Origin: CAYWXK01 sp964462515
GTDB taxonomy: Bacteria > Planctomycetota > Phycisphaerae > Sedimentisphaerales > Anaerobacaceae
Length of the DNA: 64,000 nt
Assembly: GCA_964462515.1 (NCBI GenBank)
Contig: CAYWXK010000020.1
Coordinates: 1 to 64,000, forward strand
Direction: 5' to 3'
Positions within the stretch are counted from its first letter, which is position 1; each line of letters starts with the position of its first letter. The notes beneath the pieces are model-generated. The model did no database searches. It was given only the letters and a program-made list of their open reading frames with translations, and had not been told where the DNA came from. Below, piece after piece: positions 35,904 to 42,973 of this stretch. A program made the translations under genes and the position numbers.

Positions 35904-37139
35904 TTAGCGGAGCTTAGAGACCAAAAGAATAACCATAATTAAGAAGAAGACTGCCGACATCACACTTAGCACCAATATCGCCATCCGATACTTTGCTATG
36001 GTCTCTTCCGTATAGACCTTTTCCTCTGTGACCTCGACGGCATCTCCTTTGCCCAACTGCTGGAGCATTGAGACGTCAAACCGCTTGTGTGCCTGGAGCG
36101 GCGGCTGGCCGGTGCGAAGGGCCTGCAAATCCATCAATAACTCCTCCACGTTTTTGTAGCGGTTTTCCCTTCGCTTGGCCATCATAATCTCGATCACCTC
36201 AGAGACTCCAGCCGACAGCGATGTATTTATATGGTCGGGCGGGACCAGCGGCTCCCTGAGGTGCTTTCTCATAACGTCGGCAGAATCCTCAGCCATAAAC
36301 GGCACACGGCCTGTTACCATATGATAGAAAGTCGCACCAAGACCATAGATGTCGGCCCTCCCGTCGATATCAAGTTTGCCGCGAATTTGCTCAGGCGAGA
36401 TGTAGTATGGCGTCCCGTAAGCCTTGCCCGCCTCGGTCTGGGCTGCTTCGATATCCGTCGTCTCGCGCGCCAAACCCATATCGGCAAGTTTAACAGCGCC
36501 GTCTTTACTTATCATTATATTTTTGGGCTTGACATCACGATGAATAAGGCCGCGGGCGTGGGCATGAGCAAGTGCGTGAGCAACCTCAATGATTATATCG
36601 AGAGCCTCCTTCTCGCTGCAAATCTTTCCTGCCGTCAAATCATCCGCCACAGTTTTACCATCGACAAACTCCATCACGAAATAATGGTAACCCCCCGCCT
36701 CTCCAACGTCGATGGCCTGCACAATATTTGGATGGTTTAGCTTGGCAGCGGCCTGGCCCTCTTTATAAAACCGCTCCACGTATTCAGGATTTTCAGTGAA
36801 GCGTTTAGGCAAAACCTTTATCGCAACCATCCGGTTGAGGCTCAATTGCTTGGCCCTATAGACTACCGCCATTGCACCGGCGCCGAGGCGACCGAGTATC
36901 TTATAACCGGGAATCTGGTGGTCCGCTGTCTTGCTTTCTTTTACATTTTTCTTTAATCTTTCGGCCTGGCCGGGGGTAATATACCCAAGCTCCACCATAA
37001 GCTCCTTAAGCGTCATAGGATTTATCCGGCGGCGGGATTCCAGCTCATCGAGCGAACGCTGGAGCTCCTCGTCTGTGCAGAAGCTCTGGTCAACCGCCAT
37101 TTTACCGAATACCGTGTCGTAATTTGTCTCGTTTGCCAT
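35904..37139 (-). CDS. Membrane-bound serine/threonine protein kinase
   Basis: A 411-residue PknB-type kinase. An N-terminal segment of about 75 residues includes a short helical domain with MTLKELMVELGYITPGQAERL. The kinase domain has the glycine loop GRLGAGAMAVVY, VAIKVL, HRDVKPKN and DMGLA (DMG in place of DFG), plus GTPYYISPEQ, so the catalytic Lys and Asp are intact. One helix near the C-terminus (MAILVLSVMSAVFFLIMVI) ends the protein with only a few residues beyond, so there is no outer sensor domain. It is divergent from etfB. The target is unknown. Confidence 0.92.
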   Translation of the reverse strand: MANETNYDTVFGKMAVDQSFCTDEELQRSLDELESRRRINPMTLKELMVELGYITPGQAERLKKNVKESKTADHQIPGYKILGRLGAGAMAVVYRAKQLSLNRMVAIKVLPKRFTENPEYVERFYKEGQAAAKLNHPNIVQAIDVGEAGGYHYFVMEFVDGKTVADDLTAGKICSEKEALDIIIEVAHALAHAHARGLIHRDVKPKNIMISKDGAVKLADMGLARETTDIEAAQTEAGKAYGTPYYISPEQIRGKLDIDGRADIYGLGATFYHMVTGRVPFMAEDSADVMRKHLREPLVPPDHINTSLSAGVSEVIEIMMAKRRENRYKNVEELLMDLQALRTGQPPLQAHKRFDVSMLQQLGKGDAVEVTEEKVYTEETIAKYRMAILVLSVMSAVFFLIMVILLVSKLR

Positions 37140-37446
37140 TAAAAATCCCTAAGCTGAACCATCGACCCCACTCTGAGGAACCAATCTACATCCTATAACA
37201 AAGCCATCTGCTGTCCATTATGAAATTGTAAAAACTATTGTCAAAGAAAAAATTTGTTTCCGGACGCAAAAACATCACTTAAAAAATCGACTTTTTTGGT
37301 CTTTGAGTTTAGCTGTTTTTCCGGGAGCTTCTCATCCCACCCAAAACCAGCTTGTTTTTACTATTGACTGGCACTCAAATCCCGCTAAACTAATTTTTTT
37401 CAAACATTAAGTTTATTTAGAGAAATGAACTTCAAGGAGGTAACAG
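37140..37446. other. Divergent intergenic region between kinase and etfB
   Basis: About 300 AT-rich bases with no coding sequence. They hold the proposed etfB promoter (37364-37391) and a strong AAGGAGG ribosome site at 37434-37440. Nothing else was recognised. Confidence 0.6.
37364..37391 (+). promoter_or_regulatory. Possible sigma-70 promoter of the etf operon
   Basis: TTGACT and TAAACT are separated by 16 bases, about 55 bases before the TTG start of etfB. The -35 word is close to consensus and the -10 word is weak. Confidence 0.35.
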
Positions 37447-38361
37447 TTGCCTTACAACTGCGTAGTTCTGATTAAGCAAGTTCCTGATACCAAAAGGATT
37501 ACAGGTCAGGTGATGAACGATGACGGCACCGTCAGGCGTTCTGCATTGCTGGCCATTTTCAATCCCGAAGACCTCAATGCCCTCGAGCTGGCTTTGCAGA
37601 TTAAGGACAAATTCGGCGGCCATATCACAGTTATAACAATGGGACTGCCGACAGCAAGCACAATTCTTCGCGATGCTCTGTTCCGTGGTGCTGACGAAGC
37701 AATTCTGATAACGGATGCCGGATGCGCAGGCAGTGATACACTGGCAACCAGCTATATCCTGAGCTGTGCCGTCAAAAAAATCGATTATGACATCGTCCTT
37801 TGCGGCAGGCAGGCCATCGACGGTGATACCGCACAGGTCGGGCCGCAGTTGGCTGAGAAACTCGGCATCCCGCAAATTACCTATATTGAGGAGCTAATTG
37901 AACTATCCGGCAGAACCATAACGGCTCAGCGAAATATCGGAAACGGCTGGCAGCAGGTCAGGACTAAACTGCCGGTCCTGCTGACCGTAACTGGCGAGGC
38001 AAATGAGCCGAGGGTCGCCGCTGCAAAAAAAATGATGAAGTATAAAAATGCAATGACGCCGATTGAAGTTGAAAAAGAAGTCAGAAGCCCGAAATCAGAG
38101 CCCCGAACGTCAGTGAGGGGTGCAGACCAGATTGAGCAGAAATGTAGTGAGTTGAGCAACAAAGGGTTGTTAATTAAACAGTGGGATTTAGACTTTATCG
38201 GGGCGGACTTGAGTTGGTGCGGCTTAAGCGGCTCACCAACCAAAGTCCATCGGATCCAAAGCGTTGTCCTTACTACAAAAGAAAGCAAAACTATTGAGCC
38301 GAATGACGAAGGAATCCTGAATATGATACATGAATTGATTGAGGATAAAATTATATCGTGA
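37447..38361 (+). CDS. etfB: Electron transfer flavoprotein beta subunit
   Basis: A 304-residue EtfB/FixA protein carrying electrons from acyl-CoA dehydrogenases. VLIKQVPDT opens it, and CGRQAIDGDTAQVGPQLAEKLG and GSPTKVHRI are family motifs. It starts at TTG with a strong AAGGAGGTAACAG ahead. Two oddities stand out. First, about 36 residues (209-244, EKEVRSPKSEPRT...) separate PIEV from WDLDFIGADLS, where other EtfB proteins have almost nothing; this segment includes a CCCC/GGGG hairpin and looks like an inserted repeat. Second, its last 38 codons have a diverged second copy after hepT (39199-39312). The stop overlaps the GTG start of mntA. Confidence 0.93.
   Translation: MPYNCVVLIKQVPDTKRITGQVMNDDGTVRRSALLAIFNPEDLNALELALQIKDKFGGHITVITMGLPTASTILRDALFRGADEAILITDAGCAGSDTLATSYILSCAVKKIDYDIVLCGRQAIDGDTAQVGPQLAEKLGIPQITYIEELIELSGRTITAQRNIGNGWQQVRTKLPVLLTVTGEANEPRVAAAKKMMKYKNAMTPIEVEKEVRSPKSEPRTSVRGADQIEQKCSELSNKGLLIKQWDLDFIGADLSWCGLSGSPTKVHRIQSVVLTTKESKTIEPNDEGILNMIHELIEDKIIS
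38071..38178. repeat. Probable repeat insertion inside etfB
   Basis: The in-frame stretch encodes about 36 polar residues absent from the EtfB family as I know it. Its core CCCC-GAACGTCAGTGA-GGGG (38101-38120) is a hairpin of a type I associate with planctomycete dispersed repeats. Confidence 0.5.
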
Positions 38362-38774
38362 AGCAAAAACTAAAAAAGCGGTTAGCTGAGATTTTCAAAA
38401 AGAAGATGGTTGATTTTGCTTACCTTTTCGGCTCTCAGGCAAAAGGCAGGACGGGGCCGTTAAGCGATATTGACATTGCGGTATATTTTGACGAAAAAGT
38501 CCCTTCTAATGAGCGTTTTGACACAAGGATGGAATTGCTGGGTGAGCTGATGGATTTGTTCAAAACCAACGATATCGATTTAGTCGTTCTCAATGACGCG
38601 CCGCCTCTTTTATCCGACAGAATTTTGAAGGATGGAATTCTTATCTTCTCTGAAAACGACAAAATACGACTTGATTATGAAGTAAAAACAACGCTCAAAT
38701 ATCTTGACTGGAAACCTTACTTAACCAAATATACGGAGGAAATTTTTGGACGGGATGTAGCCGATGGTAGATAA
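38358..38774 (+). CDS. mntA: MNT-type nucleotidyltransferase antitoxin (MntA)
   Basis: A 138-residue minimal nucleotidyltransferase. GSQAKGRTGPLSDIDIAV contains the GSx10DxD catalytic motif, and DIDLVVL supplies the third carboxylate. In MntA/HepT (type VII) systems the enzyme AMPylates a tyrosine of the HEPN toxin and neutralises it. The GTG start overlaps the etfB stop as GTGA, so its translation is coupled to etfB. It overlaps hepT by 11 bases. The codon mix is slightly richer in A and T than etfB. Confidence 0.92.
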   Translation: MKQKLKKRLAEIFKKKMVDFAYLFGSQAKGRTGPLSDIDIAVYFDEKVPSNERFDTRMELLGELMDLFKTNDIDLVVLNDAPPLLSDRILKDGILIFSENDKIRLDYEVKTTLKYLDWKPYLTKYTEEIFGRDVADGR

Positions 38775-39186
38775 GGAAAAATTAGCCAAATACATTCAAG
38801 AATTAGAAGGATATCTAAGCCACCTCGATGAACTTCAGAAACATCCTATTGATGAATTCATTTCTGACTGGAGAATCTTCAGTCTGGTTGACCGACAATT
38901 GCACCTAACTCTTGAGTCATTTTTGACCATCGGAGAAATGATTATCGCCGAGTTCGCCTTTGACAAGCCTGATACTTACGCCGATATTCCAAGAATTTTA
39001 TTTGAGAATAAAGTTATCTCAAAACGCCTCAACGACCAATTAATTGATTTAGCACGCTTTAGAAACGTGCTGGTTCACGATTATTTGTCCCTCGACCACG
39101 AGAAAGTGTACCAGCATATACAAAAAGACCCCAAAATCATCAGGGAATTTATTAAAGAGGTCAAGAAATTTGTATCTATGAAATAA
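38764..39186 (+). CDS. hepT: HEPN toxin HepT (DUF86)
   Basis: A 140-residue all-helical HEPN ribonuclease. RFRNVLVHDY holds the Rx4-6H active site and the following Tyr (HxY) that is the AMPylation target of MntA. LVDRQLHLTLESFLTIGEMI and ADIPRILFENKVI are typical DUF86 segments. It overlaps mntA and lies entirely between etfB and etfA, an unusual place for a toxin. A duplicated etfB tail begins within a dozen bases of its stop. Confidence 0.92.
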   Translation: MVDKEKLAKYIQELEGYLSHLDELQKHPIDEFISDWRIFSLVDRQLHLTLESFLTIGEMIIAEFAFDKPDTYADIPRILFENKVISKRLNDQLIDLARFRNVLVHDYLSLDHEKVYQHIQKDPKIIREFIKEVKKFVSMK

Positions 39187-39189
39187 TTT

Positions 39190-39312
39190 AACAAAGCGCA
39201 TCGGATTTAAAGTGTTGTCCTCACCACAAAAGAAACCAAAAACATCGAGCCAACACAGGATGGAATCACAAATTTGATACATGAGTTGATTGAAGATAAG
39301 ATAATAGCATAG
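39190..39312 (+). pseudogene. Duplicated 3' end of etfB, orphaned after hepT
   Basis: Bases 39199-39312 align without gaps to the last 114 bases of etfB (38248-38361), with 27 mismatches by my count. Many of these are at third codon positions or conservative. The copy reads HRI, stop, SVVLTTKETKNIEPTQDGI and on to EDKIIA with a terminal TAG, and it ends 15 bases before etfA. The first nine bases (AACAAAGCG) resemble the preceding etfB codons too. A CAA to TAA change blocks it. It was most likely the original end of etfB or that of a relative. Confidence 0.88.
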
Positions 39313-39327
39313 ATTGTTTGAGTTTTT

Positions 39328-40359
39328 ATGGCAAATGTCAATAGACCAGGTGAGGTTTGGGTTTTTGCCGAGCAGCATAACGGCCAATTAGAGGATACGC
39401 CGCTTGAGCTTCTGGGAAAGGCCCGTCGACTGGCTGACACGCTCAGCGTGAAATTAGCCGCAATACTTTTAGGCGACAACGTTAAAGAACTCGCGACTAA
39501 ACTTACGCATTATGGAGCCGATAAGGTATATCTGGTTGAGCATCCATTGCTGACAGCTTACCAGGCAACCAGCTTCGCTAAAGTAATGTCCGGTCTAATA
39601 AATAAACATAAGCCCCAGATTGTGCTTTATGGAGCAACAACCACAGGACGGGACTTGGCGCCGCGAATTGCAAGTGCAATAAAGGCAGGTCTTACCGCCG
39701 ACTGCACCGACCTGCAAATCGGCGACCATACAACGGCAGCAGATAAAAAATTGCATAAGAACTTGCTGTTTCAGATAAGGCCCGCATTCGGCGGAAACAT
39801 AATCGCAACAATTATAAACCTCGAACGCTGGCCTCAAATGGCAACCGTCCGTGAAGGCGTAATGCCTATGCCGGCTCCTGATGTTACACGCCGGGGCGAG
39901 ATTATTACAGAAAGCGTCAAGCTGACCGCACAGGATTTACCGCTCGAAATTCTCCAGGAGCATAAACGCCCAAAGAAGGTCAACCTCAAAGCCGCAAGGA
40001 TTATCGTTGCAGGCGGAGCAGGCGTGGGCAGCAAAGAGAGCTTCGAACTTATCTGGGATCTGGCAAATTGTCTCGGTGCAGCGCCGGCAGGTTCCAGAGC
40101 AGCGGTTGACTTAGGTTTTATCGACAGCGACCATCAGGTCGGGCAGACCGGCACAACGGTGCGGCCTGCTCTTTATATAGCAGTCGGCATCAGCGGCGCA
40201 ATTCAGCACCAGGCCGGAATGTCCCAGAGTCAAAAAATTATCGCAATAAATAATGACCCGGATGCTCCGATTTTTAACATCTCACATTACAAGATAGCCG
40301 GCGACCTGAACAAAGTCGTGCCCCTGATGATAAAGGCAATCAAAGAAAAACCAATTTAG
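39328..40359 (+). CDS. etfA: Electron transfer flavoprotein alpha subunit
   Basis: A 343-residue EtfA/FixB protein that binds FAD. EVWVFAEQ opens it; the C-terminal FAD-binding domain has GGAGVGSKESFELI, PAGSRAAVDLGFIDSDHQVGQTGTTV and YIAVGISGAIQHQAGM, with NNDPDAPIFNISHYKIAGDL. It lacks a clear ribosome site, as expected for a gene once coupled to etfB. Its TAG stop is the first word of a family A repeat. It pairs with etfB and the downstream acyl-CoA dehydrogenase. Confidence 0.95.
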   Translation: MANVNRPGEVWVFAEQHNGQLEDTPLELLGKARRLADTLSVKLAAILLGDNVKELATKLTHYGADKVYLVEHPLLTAYQATSFAKVMSGLINKHKPQIVLYGATTTGRDLAPRIASAIKAGLTADCTDLQIGDHTTAADKKLHKNLLFQIRPAFGGNIIATIINLERWPQMATVREGVMPMPAPDVTRRGEIITESVKLTAQDLPLEILQEHKRPKKVNLKAARIIVAGGAGVGSKESFELIWDLANCLGAAPAGSRAAVDLGFIDSDHQVGQTGTTVRPALYIAVGISGAIQHQAGMSQSQKIIAINNDPDAPIFNISHYKIAGDLNKVVPLMIKAIKEKPI

Positions 40360-40432
40360 CCACGAAGGCACAAAGTTACAAAACCTAAAATAAATATATT
40401 AAAATCTTCGTGTCTTGGTGTCTTAGTGGCAA
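40357..40432. repeat. Inverted repeat family A, copy 4
   Basis: Begins TAGCCACGAAGGCACAAAG and ends GTGTCTTAGTGGCA. It supplies the etfA stop codon, and AAAAAGGAAA just past its right end is the ribosome site of the next gene. Confidence 0.88.
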
Positions 40433-40446
40433 AAAGGAAATGAACT

Positions 40447-42252
40447 GTGGGAAATTTTTACAGAGATAACAGCGATATACAATTTTTGCTGCGACATATA
40501 GACGCAGGTAAATTGGCAGCAATCTGCGAAGAGAATTTTAGATTCGCCGGCGATTTTGACTACGCCCCAGCTAACGCTGATGAAGCGGTGCAGAATTATA
40601 ATATGGTTCTGGATTCGCTGGGCCAATTGAGTGCGGATTTTATTGCCCCGCGTGCCGAAAGTGTAGATAGAGAAGGTAATATTCTTAACGAAGATGGTTC
40701 GGTAACGTATGCAAAGGGAATCCACGAGTCCATTGAGAAACTTGCCCAGGCGGAGGTTATGGGCTTTACACTCCCCTATCGGTTCGGCGGCTTGAATTTC
40801 CCGAATCTTATCTACTCGATGGCCATCGAGATTGTCTCGCGGGCCGATGCCTCGCTTATGAATATATTCGGCCTGCAGGGAATCGCCGAGACAATCAACG
40901 CCTTTGCTTCGGAGGAAATAAAACAAAAATATCTCTACGATTTTGCCGCCGGCAAATTAACAGGCTCAATGGTTCTCACCGAGCCGGACGCCGGCTCAGA
41001 TTTGCAGGCAGTCAAGCTCCGAGCATTTCAGGACCAGAATGGTCAGTGGTATCTGCACGGCGTAAAGAGATTTATAACCAATGGCTGCGGCGATGTGCTT
41101 TTGGTATTGGCCCGCAGCGAACCGGATAGGGCCGGCGGACTGGGCTTGAGTCTATTTGTTGGCGATAGAGGCCCAACCGTTCACATCCGTCGGCTGGAAA
41201 ATAAGCTCGGCATCCACGGCTCGCCAACTTGTGAAATATTCTTTGATAATACCCCCTGCCGGCTTATCGGCGAACGCCAGCGCGGACTTGTAACTTATGT
41301 TATGAGTCTGATGAATGGTGCGCGCATCGGCATCGCGGCCCAATCGGTTGGCATTGCAGAAGCCGCCTTTCGCGTAGCCCGCGATTACGCCGCGACAAGA
41401 CACCAGTTCGGCGTGGCGATTGAAAAGCTGCCGGCAGTCCGCGATATGCTGCTCGATACCAAAATTGCTATCGAAGCCGGTCGAGCTCTTTTGTATGAGA
41501 CATCGCGAGTCGTAGATATAGACATTGGATTCTCCAAACGGCTTGAACTAAACCCGCCCGAAGATAAAGACCAGGCCAGACAGCTTAAAGAAGATGCACG
41601 AAAATACAAAAGATATGCGGGAATGCTGACGCCGATGAGCAAATACTATTGTTCCGAGATGTGCAACAGAGTCGCTTACGACTCTATTCAGGTCCTCGGC
41701 GGCAGCGGCTATATGCAGGACTATCCTGTTGAACGCCACGCCCGCGATGCTCGAATCACAACTATTTACGAGGGGACAAGCCAGTTGCAGATAGTCGCTG
41801 CGGTCCGCGGCGTTTGCAGCGGCTCAGCAGAGAAATTTATCACTGAGCTCGCCGAGCAAAGCTACGATGACCGGGTGAAAGATTTGCTTGAAAAACTTTC
41901 TAAAGGAACAGAGCAGCTAAAAGAGGCAATCGCATTCGTAAAAGAGCAGGGCACAGAATATATGGACCTCTATGGCAGAGCGTTGGTTGATACAGCAATT
42001 GATTTGATTAATGGGTATCTGCTGTGCGGCCAGGCCGGCACAAAAGTAGATATGCCTGTTGCCGCTGCCCAAGACAGCTCCGGCAATAAACAGCAGGCGA
42101 TTCCTATTAAAGAGCGTAAGACAATGGTCGCCCGCAGGTATATTACCAAAAATGCCCCAAAGATTGCGGCTTTATGTGAACTGATACGCAGCGGTGACAA
42201 GTCAACATTTAACGATTATGTAACCATAATTGGACCTGCGACTTCTGAGTAG
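40447..42252 (+). CDS. Acyl-CoA dehydrogenase (long form)
   Basis: A 601-residue flavoenzyme. After an N-terminal extension come GFTLPYRFGGL, SMVLTEPDAGSDLQAVK, FITNGCGDVLLVLARSEP and the catalytic base region IYEGTSQLQI, with about 150 C-terminal residues beyond the core, as in the ~600-residue class with an extra C-terminal domain. It oxidises an acyl-CoA and passes electrons to the EtfAB made by the same operon. The start is GTG with AAGGAAA upstream. The acyl substrate cannot be told. Confidence 0.93.
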   Translation: MGNFYRDNSDIQFLLRHIDAGKLAAICEENFRFAGDFDYAPANADEAVQNYNMVLDSLGQLSADFIAPRAESVDREGNILNEDGSVTYAKGIHESIEKLAQAEVMGFTLPYRFGGLNFPNLIYSMAIEIVSRADASLMNIFGLQGIAETINAFASEEIKQKYLYDFAAGKLTGSMVLTEPDAGSDLQAVKLRAFQDQNGQWYLHGVKRFITNGCGDVLLVLARSEPDRAGGLGLSLFVGDRGPTVHIRRLENKLGIHGSPTCEIFFDNTPCRLIGERQRGLVTYVMSLMNGARIGIAAQSVGIAEAAFRVARDYAATRHQFGVAIEKLPAVRDMLLDTKIAIEAGRALLYETSRVVDIDIGFSKRLELNPPEDKDQARQLKEDARKYKRYAGMLTPMSKYYCSEMCNRVAYDSIQVLGGSGYMQDYPVERHARDARITTIYEGTSQLQIVAAVRGVCSGSAEKFITELAEQSYDDRVKDLLEKLSKGTEQLKEAIAFVKEQGTEYMDLYGRALVDTAIDLINGYLLCGQAGTKVDMPVAAAQDSSGNKQQAIPIKERKTMVARRYITKNAPKIAALCELIRSGDKSTFNDYVTIIGPATSE

Positions 42253-42261
42253 AGGCAAACT

Positions 42262-42942
42262 ATGTTAAGAGCTGTTATATTTGATTTCGACGGCGTAATA
42301 ACGGATTCGGAAATCCTGCACTTTCGAGCCTTCAATCGCGTATTAGCTCGGTTCAGTGTCGAGATAACAATGAGGGATTATTATAAAACATATCTCGGCC
42401 TGACGGACGTGGATTGTTTCAATCTGCTTATCAGTGAAGGTCAGCTTAAAACCACCAAAGATAAAATCGAAGACCTCTTAAAACAGAAAAACGAGGTATT
42501 CCAGGAGCTGGCGAAAACCGAAGGCAGGATAATCGAGGGCGTTCACGATTTTCTAAAGATGCTCGAGCAGAACAATATACCAATGGCGATTTGTTCAGGG
42601 GCATTGCGCCCGGAAATAGAGTTGATACTTGAGGAAGCCAATCTCCGACATTTTTTTGAAGTGATAGTCTCAGCAGAACAGGTAAAAAAAGGTAAGCCCA
42701 GCCCGGATGGGTTTTTGCTGACGTTGCGCAAATTCAATAAGGGCCGTCAAACTCCCATAACAGGTACTCAATGCGTGGTAATAGAGGATTCACACTGGGG
42801 CTTGCAGGCAGCTAAAGCAGCAGGAATGCACACCATCGCCGTAACAAATTCTTACGATGCCCGGCAACTGGCTCTCGCAGAAAAAATAATAGCCCGCCTC
42901 AGTGACCTGACGATGAACGATTTACAACAGCTCTGCACCTGA
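42262..42942 (+). CDS. HAD-family phosphatase, beta-phosphoglucomutase-like
   Basis: A 226-residue HAD hydrolase. DFDGVITDSE holds the nucleophile Asp and the general acid Asp, CSGALRPEIE the phosphate-contact Ser, KKGKPSPDGF the Lys, and VVIEDSHWGLQAAKAAGM the metal-binding Asp pair. A helical cap lies at about residues 15-85. The family includes phosphoglycolate phosphatase and beta-phosphoglucomutase; specificity is not readable. It follows the dehydrogenase after 9 bases, so it is probably in the etf operon. Confidence 0.9.
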   Translation: MLRAVIFDFDGVITDSEILHFRAFNRVLARFSVEITMRDYYKTYLGLTDVDCFNLLISEGQLKTTKDKIEDLLKQKNEVFQELAKTEGRIIEGVHDFLKMLEQNNIPMAICSGALRPEIELILEEANLRHFFEVIVSAEQVKKGKPSPDGFLLTLRKFNKGRQTPITGTQCVVIEDSHWGLQAAKAAGMHTIAVTNSYDARQLALAEKIIARLSDLTMNDLQQLCT

Positions 42943-42973
42943 TTGGTTTTACGGTTCGGCTTATTGTCGCCTG

